NCBI RefSeq assembly: GCF_014635025.1
Contig: NZ_BMCE01000002.1
Span: 1,116,001-1,180,000, forward strand
Length of the DNA stretch: 64,000 bases
Source of the DNA: Fictibacillus barbaricus
GTDB lineage: Bacteria > Bacillota > Bacilli > Bacillales > Fictibacillaceae
Reading direction: 5' to 3'
Shown here: positions 23,231 to 31,796 of the stretch, piece by piece
Layout of the letters: every line of letters begins with the position of its first letter
Position numbering within the stretch: position 1 is the first letter of the stretch
Position numbers and translations under genes: made by a program
The notes under the pieces: generated by a model
Told to the model about the DNA's origin: nothing
Seen by the model: the letters and a program-made list of their open reading frames with translations, nothing else
Database searches by the model: none

Positions 23231-23680
23231 CTATGGACACATTTCCAAGGCAGGCTGGGATAATATTTCTATCGTTTGATTAATATCAGATACATCCAAA
23301 TAGATTTTCGTATCGTCTCCTACATAGATTGCATTAACGGATAGTTTACACCATAGAGACCCATATATCGCGTTAATCTGACCAGGAGCCTCGGGCAATA
23401 TTTCAAGTACTTGAACCACTGACTTCTCTTGGAAGCGGACCCGATAGTGCTTGAGGATATTCCTCATGGTATTTAGATCGTATTCGTTTTCACCCTCCGT
23501 AGTCCCGGTAACAATTCTTAAAATATTTAACTTACTGCCGTCACGGACTATTTCCGTTTGAACATAGCCATTCATGTTGATTCGATACAAGGAAAGCTGA
23601 TTTAAAATGTCGCTTAGCGTCCGTTGATCTGTCATAAAATAAAATTGTGTTCTTAAATTGTAATTTAAAGAGCTGTTCAT
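23231..23680 (-). CDS. Small cytoplasmic protein with possible tandem ACT-like folds
   Basis: 149 residues from the ATG at 23680, chosen because GGGGGG lies about 6 bases upstream. Two halves each look like a beta-alpha-beta-beta-alpha-beta unit: LSDILNQLSLYRINMNGYV with a LRIVTG strand, then PGQINAIYGSLWCKLSVNAIYV with KIYLDVSDI. This pattern is typical of small ACT-domain ligand sensors, but no family name can be given. No DNA-binding or catalytic motif is seen. Confidence 0.55.
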   Translation of the reverse strand: MNSSLNYNLRTQFYFMTDQRTLSDILNQLSLYRINMNGYVQTEIVRDGSKLNILRIVTGTTEGENEYDLNTMRNILKHYRVRFQEKSVVQVLEILPEAPGQINAIYGSLWCKLSVNAIYVGDDTKIYLDVSDINQTIEILSQPALEMCP

Positions 23681-23766
23681 CCTGATCCCCCCAACCATAT
23701 CCCCATATTCTTTTTCGATATGATATGTAAGGGTTACCAGCATGGTTCCCTGCTTTATTTAGGACA

Positions 23767-23803
23767 AATAAAAAGTGCCTTACTCTTTAAGAAGTAAAGC
23801 ACT
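23767..23803 (-). terminator. Terminator of the YdeI-like gene
   Basis: On the minus strand AGTGCTTTACT and AGTAAGGCACT pair around an 8-base loop, followed by TTTTTATT. Confidence 0.85.
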
Positions 23804-23878
23804 AAACGTAAGATTTAATTTCAAGCTATTTGTATCAACGCAATGTCTTCCCTTGTCCATGCCCATTTTCTTGTTTGC

Positions 23879-24532
23879 TTATTTCTTTTTCTGACGGAAC
23901 AGTTCCATAGATTTAAAACCTTGTGCGAGAATATCTACCATTTGAAGAAAACGCTTGTCCCTTGTCTGCTGCTGTTTAGCTGAAAAAATATATCTTGCCC
24001 AGTCTTTTTGATAACCCGGTGTTAAGTCCTGGTAAAACTTCAGTTCGCTTGGATGATTCGCTAGCAGCTTTTCAACATCTGTCACATTGTCTTCATAATC
24101 CGCAACACATTGACTTGCAGCTGTGGATTTCTTGATTTTCTTTTTTTCACGTTTTAATCCAACAACAGTGAATACCTCATCCATACTTACCATACGAGCA
24201 AACTTTATCTCACTATCCCCCACATATCCATCCTCTCCTACATTCAAGGCTGGGAACATCTCATCTCTGTGGATAAATGTTGAATAGCGAGTATTTCCTT
24301 TTTTCGGGTACGCAAAAAAGAGATAGCCTTTTTCTTGCAAAAGCTGTTCATTACTTTGGATTTGATGAACATACTTCCTCATCTCATCCAATGTCTCTAC
24401 AAATATAAAAATCGCATCATGATTTTTAGATAGTGAAGTGGGTTGTTCCGTAAAAACATGATAATCACTTGGCTGGTTAATGACAGCCAGGTTCTTATAT
24501 TTTGTAAGTTTTAATTTATCGATAATTGTCAT
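23879..24532 (-). CDS. YdeI/OmpD-associated family protein
   Basis: 217 residues from the ATG at 24532 (AAGGAG 6 bases upstream). The C-terminal part, FYQDLTPGYQKDWARYIFSA followed by KQQQTRDKRFLQMVDILAQG, is the conserved core of the YdeI/OmdA (bacteriocin-protection) family. The N-terminal about 110 residues contain a beta-rich domain with LFFAYPKKGNTRY. No signal peptide, so cytoplasmic. The molecular role of the family in Gram-positives is not established. Monocistronic with its own terminator. Confidence 0.75.
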   Translation of the reverse strand: MTIIDKLKLTKYKNLAVINQPSDYHVFTEQPTSLSKNHDAIFIFVETLDEMRKYVHQIQSNEQLLQEKGYLFFAYPKKGNTRYSTFIHRDEMFPALNVGEDGYVGDSEIKFARMVSMDEVFTVVGLKREKKKIKKSTAASQCVADYEDNVTDVEKLLANHPSELKFYQDLTPGYQKDWARYIFSAKQQQTRDKRFLQMVDILAQGFKSMELFRQKKK

Positions 24533-24677
24533 GGTATGCTCCTTAAATAGGTTGGAATCATTATTTTTTTCTATGCCTAAATCTAAATAGGTTACATCCA
24601 ATTTACAACACACAATATCCCAGATGCAATATTATGAAAATCTTGATATTCCTCTTTTGAAGTAAACCAGAAGAAAA

Positions 24678-24708
24678 AAAAAAGAGCAAAAAAACTTTGC
24701 TCTCTTGA
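24678..24708 (-). terminator. Terminator of selO
   Basis: On the minus strand AGAGCAAA and TTTGCTCT pair across a short T-rich loop, followed by about ten T. Confidence 0.75.
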
Positions 24709-24733
24709 TAGCACATGCAGCCAAATCAAATTG

Positions 24734-26191
24734 TTATGTCCCACAAAACGTGCGATAAGGACCTTCTGAATCAGGAGGCAGTGTCGTGTACTCTTCTTGT
24801 TCAGGTGAGTGTACATATGGATTTGATAGAACGTCAACAAGTCGCTCCATCACGCTAAGATCTCCGTTTTCTGCCGCTTTCAACGCTTCTTCCACCCGGT
24901 GGTTCCTTGGAATGATCCCAGGGTTACTGTTTCTCATCAACTCATCTGAAGACTCTTTTGATTCCTGTTGCCGTCTTCTTCTCTCTTGCCACTTTTCTTT
25001 CCATTGTGTGAATTCTTCTGCTCCAAACAAGGAAGAACAATCCCTCATATCCAGGGTTAATGCGCGGAAGGTGTTCGTGTAGTCTGCCTTATGGTTCTTC
25101 ATCATTTCAAGAAGTTCTTCAACCAAAGACTGATCTTCTTTTTCTTCATTAAACAATCCCAGTTTTGCTCGCATGCCTCTAAAGTAATTAGCGTTATACA
25201 GCTCTGAGAAACCGTAAAGGACTTCTTGGGCAATTTCAACTGCCTTTTCTTGATTTTCATGCAAGAGCGGCAGCAAAGTTTCAGCAAAACGTGCAAGGTT
25301 CCATCCAGCGATACGCGGCTGATTGCCATACGCATAGCGGCCCTCTCGATCAATCGAACTGAATACCGTTTCTGGATCATAACTATCCATAAATGCGCAT
25401 GGACCATAATCAATGGTTTCTCCGCTCACTGTCATGTTGTCAGTGTTCATGACACCATGAATGAAGCCGACTAACTGCCATTTTGCGATTAAGTATGCCT
25501 GTCTTTCAATTACTTTTTTTAGCAGGCTTAGATATCGTCCTTGATCTTTTATGATTTCTGGATAATGACGCTCTATGGCGTAGTCAGCAAGCTCTTTTAG
25601 TTCTTCCCCTGTTCCCCACTTCGCTGCGAATTCAAAAGTCCCCACACGCAGGTGACTTGAAGCCACACGAGTCATAACAGCCCCTGGAAGCTCCGTTTCA
25701 CGAACAATGGACTCACCTGTTGTTACCACTGCTAAACTGCGAGTCGTTGGAATGCCAAGCCCATGCATGGCTTCACTGATGATATATTCCCGCAGCATCG
25801 GTCCAAGCGCTGCTCGACCATCCCCACCTCGTGAGTATGGCGTTCTTCCTGAACCCTTCAACTGGATATCATATCGTTCATTTTGAGGCGTGATCTGCTC
25901 CCCAACCATTAAGGCACGTCCATCCCCAAGCATGTTAAAATATCCGAACTGATGGCCTGCATATGCCTGCGCAATAGGAATTGATCCTTCAGGCGTTTCA
26001 TTGCCAGCAAGTACTGCAAGGTTCTCTTCCTTTTGAAGTTCTTCAGCCTTTAATCCAAGTGATCTTGCAACGGGCTCGTTTAGAACAACTAGATTGGGTG
26101 AACGTACAGGGTTTGGGTTAATCGTAGAGAAGAACTTTTTTGGTAAACGAGTATAGCTATTATCTAAGTTCCAACCTGTTTCTTTTGTCAT
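24734..26191 (-). CDS. selO: SelO-family protein adenylyltransferase
   Basis: 485 residues of the SelO/YdiU pseudokinase family, which transfers AMP from ATP to protein Ser/Thr/Tyr residues. Seen: [18 protein letters not shown] and the ATP-binding [20 protein letters not shown] near residue 110, [18 protein letters not shown], and [12 protein letters not shown] with the metal-binding YGPCAFMD. The C-terminal selenocysteine/cysteine position of many family members is seen as a terminal FCGT, so a cysteine is kept one residue group before the end. AAAGGAG precedes the ATG. Monocistronic. Confidence 0.95.
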   Translation of the reverse strand: MTKETGWNLDNSYTRLPKKFFSTINPNPVRSPNLVVLNEPVARSLGLKAEELQKEENLAVLAGNETPEGSIPIAQAYAGHQFGYFNMLGDGRALMVGEQITPQNERYDIQLKGSGRTPYSRGGDGRAALGPMLREYIISEAMHGLGIPTTRSLAVVTTGESIVRETELPGAVMTRVASSHLRVGTFEFAAKWGTGEELKELADYAIERHYPEIIKDQGRYLSLLKKVIERQAYLIAKWQLVGFIHGVMNTDNMTVSGETIDYGPCAFMDSYDPETVFSSIDREGRYAYGNQPRIAGWNLARFAETLLPLLHENQEKAVEIAQEVLYGFSELYNANYFRGMRAKLGLFNEEKEDQSLVEELLEMMKNHKADYTNTFRALTLDMRDCSSLFGAEEFTQWKEKWQERRRRQQESKESSDELMRNSNPGIIPRNHRVEEALKAAENGDLSVMERLVDVLSNPYVHSPEQEEYTTLPPDSEGPYRTFCGT

Positions 26192-26302
26192 TGGATCTCC
26201 TTTACTTGTTCATTACTTTTACTCAATGTTTTGTAACAATAGCATATTTATCTTCTGTCCTTTATTATCCCCACTTTAACATAAACATGACACCATTTTG
26301 GA

Positions 26303-26749
26303 TTAATCCAAATTTCGTTTCATCACGATTCGATCTTCGTTGATTGTATAGTTGTTTTTTAAATAAAAATTCCTTGCAGATCCTTCGTTTGAAGTTAATA
26401 AATAGATGCTTTGAACCTCTTTTTCTTTGAGGTTTTTTTCCAGGTGCTGAAGCAGCTTCGAACCGTATCCTTTTCCTTGGATTTGATTGTTGATACACAG
26501 CTCGGCCAAGTAAAAGGTCGTTCCCGCATAAGTTCTTTTACTATTTCCTGCAATAAAACCTATAGCTTTATCATTATCATAAAGCAAGAAGCCTAGAAAT
26601 TTCGGGGTATGCAACAAGTCTGATAATCTCTCTTTTGCAGTTGGAAAATCCCAGGATTCTTTCCATGGAGTACTATTAAATACTTTTATATAAAGATCGG
26701 TACAAGCTTCCAAGTTTTCAGATGAAATTGGTACAATATACTCCGACAT
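26303..26749 (-). CDS. GNAT-family N-acetyltransferase
   Basis: 148 residues from the ATG at 26749 (MSEYIVPIS), with AGTAGGT upstream; longer readings have no ribosome site. Central fold GFIAGNSKRT and FYLAELCINNQIQGKGYGSKLL, where Q-G-K-G-Y-G is the acetyl-CoA loop, then SIYLLTSNEGSARNFYLKNNY. Similar to AAC(6')-type and YjaB-like small acetyltransferases; the acceptor is unknown. Confidence 0.85.
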   Translation of the reverse strand: MSEYIVPISSENLEACTDLYIKVFNSTPWKESWDFPTAKERLSDLLHTPKFLGFLLYDNDKAIGFIAGNSKRTYAGTTFYLAELCINNQIQGKGYGSKLLQHLEKNLKEKEVQSIYLLTSNEGSARNFYLKNNYTINEDRIVMKRNLD

Positions 26750-26877
26750 AAAAAGACCTACTTTCCTTTTTTTATTATCTAAACAAAAAAGCATACACTT
26801 CTGCAATAAACCAGCCTGTTTTTAAATAAAGAGCTCGATATATGGGTAATGCTTAGCTATACTTTTCTGTTATTCAG

Positions 26878-26915
26878 AAAAAAACACACACTCTGATGTA
26901 AGGAATGTGTGCTTC
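26878..26915 (-). terminator. Terminator of the ankyrin/secreted-protein operon
   Basis: On the minus strand ACACATTC and GAGTGTGT pair around a loop of about 10 bases, then seven T, directly after the stop at 26923. Confidence 0.8.
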
Positions 26916-26922
26916 TTATATG

Positions 26923-27990
26923 TTATTTTGCTGTAAATGAAACGTTGTTCGCATTTGCCCAATTGTTGAGTGGAACAATCGTATACGTTTCTCCTTTTGT
27001 TAACGTGCCTTTTACATCAAAAATTCCTGCTGCACCTTTTCTAGATGAGAAGCGGTATTGAGCTTCTATTGTTCTGCCGTCCTCTGCTTTTAATTGAACA
27101 CTTCTTCCTGCGAAAAGTTCCATTCCCGGGTCGGCATCTAGCGTAATTTCTAATGATTTGCTGTCGATTGCATTCGCAGATTGTATGGTTAACGGCTCAA
27201 AATCAGCTGCTTTGAACGTTGCGTTCTTAACGTCCGCCCACTCAGATGTTACCGTGTAGGTTACACCTGGCTTTAATGTTTCTCCCACTGGCAGACGGAA
27301 TTTCGGTGCTTGTCTCAGGTCAGCCGCTTGTGTGAAAGGGACATAGTTTGCTCTAAAAGATTCACCATTATCGCCTGTGATGGTTACAGCTCGATCACGA
27401 AGAGAAGAGATAATTTCAAATTGAACACCATTTTCGTCACGATTCTGACGGTCTAATTCAAACGACTGCTCACCACGGTTTGCTCTGTATGCTTCAATGA
27501 TATTCGCGTAATCTGTCACCCTATCTTCACGGAATGACTCGATTTCAAAGGTATCATCTGTGATTTGGTGAGTATCACGAATATTGATTTTTTTATCTGT
27601 CCCCTTAAACATCTTTGTATGCTCACCTTTATAGCTTAACGTGTAAGGGAAGCCATCCTTTTGCATCGTCACTGGAACAATGTATGTGCTTTTTGCACCT
27701 ATCTTTAATTGAGGCACATTTACAATGCTTAAATCATGGTTGAATTTGAAGTCCTTTTTAATGCTTTCCAAGTTGCTTGGGTTCACATCTCCTGCTGCAA
27801 GCGGCTTGTTGAATGTTACCTGCAGTGTCATTTTGTTGAGTACATCAATATTGGTAACGAGGGCTTCTTGTTGCTGCTGTTGAGCAGGTTTTTCGGCGTT
27901 TACATTTTCTGATTGGTTATACGTAACTGCACCCGCTGATATAACTGTAAAGGCAAGTGCTGCTGTGATGATCTTTGTTCGTTGGTTCAT
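26923..27990 (-). CDS. Secreted beta-sandwich protein, unknown function
   Basis: 355 residues with AAAGGAG before the ATG. Signal peptide about 1-32 (ends VNA), then a Q-rich linker (QQQQQEA). The remainder alternates beta strands with repeated phrases of the form 'MTLQVTFNKPL' / 'KSLEITLDADPG' and 'TYIVPV' / 'TYTVTSEWAD' / 'TYTIVPLNNWA', typical of the Ig-like repeats in S-layer and cell-wall proteins (SbsC/Big_5-like). No sorting signal or SLH domain. Starts 22 bases after the ankyrin lipoprotein, so co-transcribed with it. Confidence 0.7.
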   Translation of the reverse strand: MNQRTKIITAALAFTVISAGAVTYNQSENVNAEKPAQQQQQEALVTNIDVLNKMTLQVTFNKPLAAGDVNPSNLESIKKDFKFNHDLSIVNVPQLKIGAKSTYIVPVTMQKDGFPYTLSYKGEHTKMFKGTDKKINIRDTHQITDDTFEIESFREDRVTDYANIIEAYRANRGEQSFELDRQNRDENGVQFEIISSLRDRAVTITGDNGESFRANYVPFTQAADLRQAPKFRLPVGETLKPGVTYTVTSEWADVKNATFKAADFEPLTIQSANAIDSKSLEITLDADPGMELFAGRSVQLKAEDGRTIEAQYRFSSRKGAAGIFDVKGTLTKGETYTIVPLNNWANANNVSFTAK

Positions 27991-28012
27991 TGTTGTTCTC
28001 TCCTTTAGTTAG

Positions 28013-28705
28013 TTAATTGGCTCCTGCTTCTAGTAAGATTTTCTCGATCTCTTTAAACCCTTTTTGCCTCGCATGCTCGAGCGGTGTGACCCCTTCCCCG
28101 TCTGCCAGGTTCACATCTGCTCCATGCTCAATTAATAACTGCACCGTTTTCTGCTGCATTTCGTTCCCATTATTTAAGATGATCGCCTCTAATAGTGCGG
28201 TCCATCCCAAATTGTTTACATGGTTAACATCGACATCCGTTTTCGTTAAAAGCATCTTCACAACATCCACATAACCGTGCTCAGAGGCTGGAATCAAGCC
28301 GGTTCCACCGTAACGGTTTGTGACTTTGGTGTCAGCTCCTGCCTGGACCGTTAGTAGAAGAATGTCTGAATATCCTTCTGCACTCGCATACAGATACGGG
28401 TTGTTCTTCATATTGTCTTGGATATTCACGTCGGCTCCAGCATCTATCAATACCTTTGCTGTATCATAATCCTTGTTATACGTCGCTATCATAAGTGCAG
28501 TACGCCCTTGTGAATCTTGTGCGTTAAGATTAATACCTTCCCGGATCAATTTTTTTACCTGATCAGATTCTTTTTGTTCAACTGCTTTAAAGAGATTGTT
28601 TGTCAAATTCTCAGTCTCCTTTTCTCGCGTCATCCTTTCACTTGTGTCACTGCATCCTTGAAGAAACATCATTACGCTAAGTCCTGCAATTACCCATTTC
28701 AGCAT
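28013..28705 (-). CDS. Ankyrin-repeat lipoprotein
   Basis: 230 residues from the ATG at 28705 (GAGGA 6 bases upstream). Lipobox FLQGC gives a lipid-modified, membrane-anchored extracellular protein. Five or so ankyrin repeats follow (about 45-228), with the typical consensus: INLNAQDSQGRTALMIATYN, VNIQDNMKNNPYLYASAEG, NHVNNLGWTALLEAI, VNLADGEGVTPLEHARQKG. It is a protein-binding scaffold, with the downstream secreted protein a candidate partner. A possible response-regulator site (28793-28809) lies upstream, next to the two-component operon. Confidence 0.88.
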   Translation of the reverse strand: MLKWVIAGLSVMMFLQGCSDTSERMTREKETENLTNNLFKAVEQKESDQVKKLIREGINLNAQDSQGRTALMIATYNKDYDTAKVLIDAGADVNIQDNMKNNPYLYASAEGYSDILLLTVQAGADTKVTNRYGGTGLIPASEHGYVDVVKMLLTKTDVDVNHVNNLGWTALLEAIILNNGNEMQQKTVQLLIEHGADVNLADGEGVTPLEHARQKGFKEIEKILLEAGAN

Positions 28706-28792
28706 GTTCATTCCTCGTTTCACATCGCTCCTTATGGTCTGTCTTACACAAATAAGCATAGTGGTCATTGTTTAACTCCATCTAAATAAATT

Positions 28793-28809
28793 CTTAAAAA
28801 AAGCTTAAA
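28793..28809 (-). promoter_or_regulatory. Candidate response-regulator box (direct repeat)
   Basis: On the minus strand TTTAAG-CTTTT-TTTAAG, two hexamers repeated at 11 bp, about 90 bp before the ankyrin gene start. The same spacing and near-same hexamer (TTAAGA) occur upstream of the sensor kinase at 31080-31096. It overlaps the T-run of the response-regulator terminator, which weakens the reading. Confidence 0.4.
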
Positions 28810-28836
28810 AAAATATCCCGGAGGATTTTCCGGGAA
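28806..28836 (-). terminator. Terminator of the two-component operon
   Basis: On the minus strand CCCGGA and TCCGGG pair around AAATCC, followed by TATTTTTTT just past the response-regulator stop. Confidence 0.8.
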
Positions 28837-28843
28837 TGATTCG

Positions 28844-29530
28844 TTACACATTAAAGCGATAGCCAGCTCCCCAAACAGTTTCTAACCGTTCAGGTTCTGC
28901 TGGATTTTGTTCGATCTTCTCACGTAATTTTCTAACGTGAACGGTGACGGTTGAAACGTCAGCCGCAGAATCCATCCCCCAGATTCTCTCATACAGCTGA
29001 TCCTTAGATAGCACTTGATTCGGATGCGTCACAAAAAACACAAGGAGATCAAATTCTTTTGTTGTAAAAGGGATGTCTTTTCCTTTCACTTGAACTTTCC
29101 GAGAAGACTGGTCGATCGATATGCCGTGAATCCATAAGATCTGTTTTTTGGGCTGCTGGCCAGAAAGACGATCATATCGTGATAGATGTGCCTTCACACG
29201 TGCAACGAGTTCACTTGGCGAGAAAGGCTTTGTGATATAATCATCCGCTCCAAGGCCGAGTCCTCTGATCTTATCGATTTCTTCCTTTTTCGCCGAAACG
29301 AGCAGAATCGGAATATTCTGTTCAGCCCGAATCTGCTTACATATATCAAACCCGCTTATGCCAGGCAGCATGATATCAAGAATGATGAGGTCATAGTTTC
29401 CTTCTAGTGCAGTGGTGACACCAGCCTTCCCATCATGTACCATATCCACTTCAAAGCCTTCAATCTCTAAGTAATCTCTTTGAAGCTCAGCAATGCTCAC
29501 TTCATCTTCAATCAGCAGAATGCGTTTCAC
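28844..29530 (-). CDS. OmpR/PhoB-family response regulator
   Basis: 228 residues. Receiver domain 1-118: acidic pocket E8/D9, phospho-acceptor D52 in LIILDIMLP, and K101 in YITKPFSP. Winged-helix DNA-binding domain about 130-226, with FTTKEFDLLVFFVTHPNQV and TVTVHVRKLREKIE leading to a GAGYRF end. Phosphorylated by the kinase encoded just upstream. Its start overlaps the kinase gene by 23 bp; kinase-first order is less common than regulator-first in Bacillaceae. Confidence 0.95.
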   Translation of the reverse strand: MKRILLIEDEVSIAELQRDYLEIEGFEVDMVHDGKAGVTTALEGNYDLIILDIMLPGISGFDICKQIRAEQNIPILLVSAKKEEIDKIRGLGLGADDYITKPFSPSELVARVKAHLSRYDRLSGQQPKKQILWIHGISIDQSSRKVQVKGKDIPFTTKEFDLLVFFVTHPNQVLSKDQLYERIWGMDSAADVSTVTVHVRKLREKIEQNPAEPERLETVWGAGYRFNV

Positions 29531-30974
29531 GATGCTCCCCCTTTTTCAACGTAAAAATGACAGATGTTTCTTCTCCAAGCAGACTGTCCGCTTCGATCGT
29601 TCCCCCATGAGCCAGAATGATCTGTTTGGCAATCGCCAGACCCAGTCCGCTTCCGCCAGTTTCGGTGTTGCGAGAAGGTTCTAAACGGTAAAAGCGATCA
29701 AATACATACGGAATTGCCTCAGGATCAATGCCCTGTCCATTGTCTTTAATTGAAATCTTTGCATCATCTTTTCTTTCTTCTAGGTGAATTGTGATTTTTT
29801 TCTCATCCTTATCTAAGAACTTTACGCTGTTTTGAATCACATTCATCATAACTCGCTTTATTTTTTCTCGGTCAGCTGTAACGTAGATAGATTGACTAAT
29901 GATGGAAACATCCAATTTAATGCCTTGCGGTTGAAGGTCAAATTGAACTTCTTCTGAGAATTCTTTAATAAATTGAACTAGATCTACTGTTTCAAATGAA
30001 AAGAGTTCCCTTTTAAGATCTAACTTTGAGAACAGAAATAGCCCATCAATAAGTTTATCCAGATCTCTTGCTTTAATGGATATCGTCGAAAGATACTTGT
30101 CCATTTTCTCAGGGCTGTTTGCGACACCATCTCGAATGCCCTCCACATATCCGATGATAGAAGTGATCGGTGTTTTTAAATCATGCGAGATATTAGAAAG
30201 CAGCTCTTTTCTGTTTTCCTCATATTTTATTTGAAGTTCTGTTGATTCCTTTAGTCGAATTCTCATTTCCTCAAATGCTCGATAAAGCTGTCCTACTTCA
30301 TCATTAGACGCTGTCGTAACCTTGAAATTAAGATCACCTGATTTGATTCGGTCAGCAGAGTGTTTTAAAAACGTGATAGGTTTAATGATGCTTCTTGAAA
30401 CTAAGTAGTTAAGAAGGCCGATGATAACAACAAACAAAATCACGAGCAGCAGTAAAAGAAGCGGGAATAATTCACGGGTGAGTTCTGCATATGAACTTGC
30501 TTTTCGTAAAACGAAGATACTTCCCTGCTCTCCATCTTCAAAGTAAAAATCGAACTTCACATACGTGTAGAATGTATCATCGATTCTTATTGTATCGCGT
30601 GTGTTTATATTTATTTCTTCAAACTTAGGCAGAAACCGCTCTAGTTTCGCTCGATTTTGCTCGTCAGACGTATAGAAGACCTTTCCGCTTCTTCTAACTA
30701 CAATCCCTATATCCTCTTGCTTCATTTTTTGGAGTTCATTGATATTCAGGAGTGCATTTGGGTCTTTCTTTGCCAGTAATTTAAGATCTAAAAAAGTACT
30801 TTCCTCTTTTGCAGTCAGAGGCTTTTGGATATATGTCTTCTTAAAAAGGTGATCGATTGCTCCCACGTCTCCCGTAACTGTAAAAAGGATCAGAAATCCA
30901 GCTGCCAGACAAAGGGTGATTGAGACAACCGTAACACCTATATATGAAAGTAGAAATCTCATTTTAATAGACAT
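29508..30974 (-). CDS. Membrane sensor histidine kinase
   Basis: 488 residues with GAGGAG 8 bases before the ATG. Transmembrane helix 1 about 8-32; extracellular sensor region about 33-163; helix 2 about 166-192; HAMP about 193-246. HisKA domain with phospho-acceptor His in LSNISHDLKTP; HATPase domain with N-box NVIQNSVKF, G1 DNGQGI, F-box FDRFYR and G2 GGSGLGLAIAK. Co-transcribed with the response regulator downstream. The signal is unknown. Confidence 0.95.
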   Translation of the reverse strand: MSIKMRFLLSYIGVTVVSITLCLAAGFLILFTVTGDVGAIDHLFKKTYIQKPLTAKEESTFLDLKLLAKKDPNALLNINELQKMKQEDIGIVVRRSGKVFYTSDEQNRAKLERFLPKFEEININTRDTIRIDDTFYTYVKFDFYFEDGEQGSIFVLRKASSYAELTRELFPLLLLLLVILFVVIIGLLNYLVSRSIIKPITFLKHSADRIKSGDLNFKVTTASNDEVGQLYRAFEEMRIRLKESTELQIKYEENRKELLSNISHDLKTPITSIIGYVEGIRDGVANSPEKMDKYLSTISIKARDLDKLIDGLFLFSKLDLKRELFSFETVDLVQFIKEFSEEVQFDLQPQGIKLDVSIISQSIYVTADREKIKRVMMNVIQNSVKFLDKDEKKITIHLEERKDDAKISIKDNGQGIDPEAIPYVFDRFYRLEPSRNTETGGSGLGLAIAKQIILAHGGTIEADSLLGEETSVIFTLKKGEHRETHSAD

Positions 30975-31032
30975 GCTCTAATCTCCTCAAAAACTCGGAC
31001 TCATTAACTATAGAGTTTCTTCCTTTACGGGT

Positions 31033-31096
31033 TCTTAACCTCAACGGACATTTTAATCTCTTTCACTTTATCATGTAAATCTTAAAATTTTCTTAA
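31033..31096 (-). promoter_or_regulatory. Candidate response-regulator boxes upstream of the kinase
   Basis: The rest of the 300-bp gap before the kinase holds no gene. On the minus strand TTAAGA occurs at 31096-31091 and again at 31085-31080, an 11-bp period typical of OmpR-family sites, with a third TTAAGA at 31038-31033. A separate hairpin, AGAACC/GGATTCT with TTTATTT, lies just upstream at about 31112-31139 and may be an attenuator or a leftover terminator. Confidence 0.4.
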
Positions 31097-31207
31097 ATGA
31101 TTATTAAATAAAAGAATCCTTTAAAGGGGTTCTTTATCGTAATTTGTAATTTGTAAATGCTTAACGCTGTGGTAACTCCGTTGTTTTTAATATTATCTCC
31201 AGGCAAT

Positions 31208-31242
31208 TAAAAAGAGAGATCCCTAAAAAGGAAATCCCTCGA
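31208..31242 (-). terminator. Terminator of the acetyltransferase gene
   Basis: On the minus strand GAGGGATTTCC, a T-rich loop, GGGATCTCTC and TTTTTAATTG. It is closely similar to the terminator at 32556-32586 (shared AGAGATCCCTAAAAAGGA). Confidence 0.7.
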
Positions 31243-31274
31243 GAACCAAAACGTTTTACTTGTTCATGTATTTA

Positions 31275-31796
31275 CTAAAGATACTTTTCCATGCGAATAT
31301 CTGCCCACATTTTATCCTGGAAGTAAGTAAAGTCACTAATGCGTCCAATCTCTTTGTAACCTAACTTTTTGTATAAATGATGTGCTTGCTTATTAAATTC
31401 AAACACACCGAGTTCTATCCTTGTAAGACCTTGTCTTTTTATCTCATCCTCAAGGAATTCAAGGGCTAAGTAACCTAACCCTTTTCCTCGTCCTTCCGGC
31501 TCCCCGATCGTGATTCCGATCCATGCAGTGCCCGGCTCCTTATTTAGGAGATGTGGCGGATCAACCATAAAGTTCATTTCTCCAACTAAGTGATCATCTA
31601 TATGTATGAGATACATATGGTGGAACTCTAATCGTTGGGACAAATCTTCAGCAGTTATTAATTTCTTGACCTCTAGTTCGGCTCTTGTTTTATGGGGACG
31701 GGTTAACGGAACAATAGCAGCGTCATTTTCCCAACGATTTAATGCTTCTATGACATCAATTGCAGGTTCTGTTACTTTACAGAAATGAGCATTCAA
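31275..31796 (-). CDS. GNAT-family N-acetyltransferase
   Basis: 173 residues. Fold elements: MYLIHIDDHLVGEMNFMVD, then AWIGITIGEPEGRGKGLGYLAL with the acetyl-CoA loop EGRGKG, and RIELGVFEFNKQAHHLYKKLGY at the C-terminus. The TTG start at 31796 overlaps the stop of the PP-loop gene as TTGA; GGAGG lies 10 bases upstream. Translationally coupled to the Dph6-like enzyme, so the two may act on related substrates, but none is known. Confidence 0.82.
   Translation of the reverse strand: MNAHFCKVTEPAIDVIEALNRWENDAAIVPLTRPHKTRAELEVKKLITAEDLSQRLEFHHMYLIHIDDHLVGEMNFMVDPPHLLNKEPGTAWIGITIGEPEGRGKGLGYLALEFLEDEIKRQGLTRIELGVFEFNKQAHHLYKKLGYKEIGRISDFTYFQDKMWADIRMEKYL

Noticed and set aside
24592-24840. 82-residue minus-strand ORF after selO
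   Set aside because: It overlaps the selO 3' end and its terminator out of frame and has no ribosome site.
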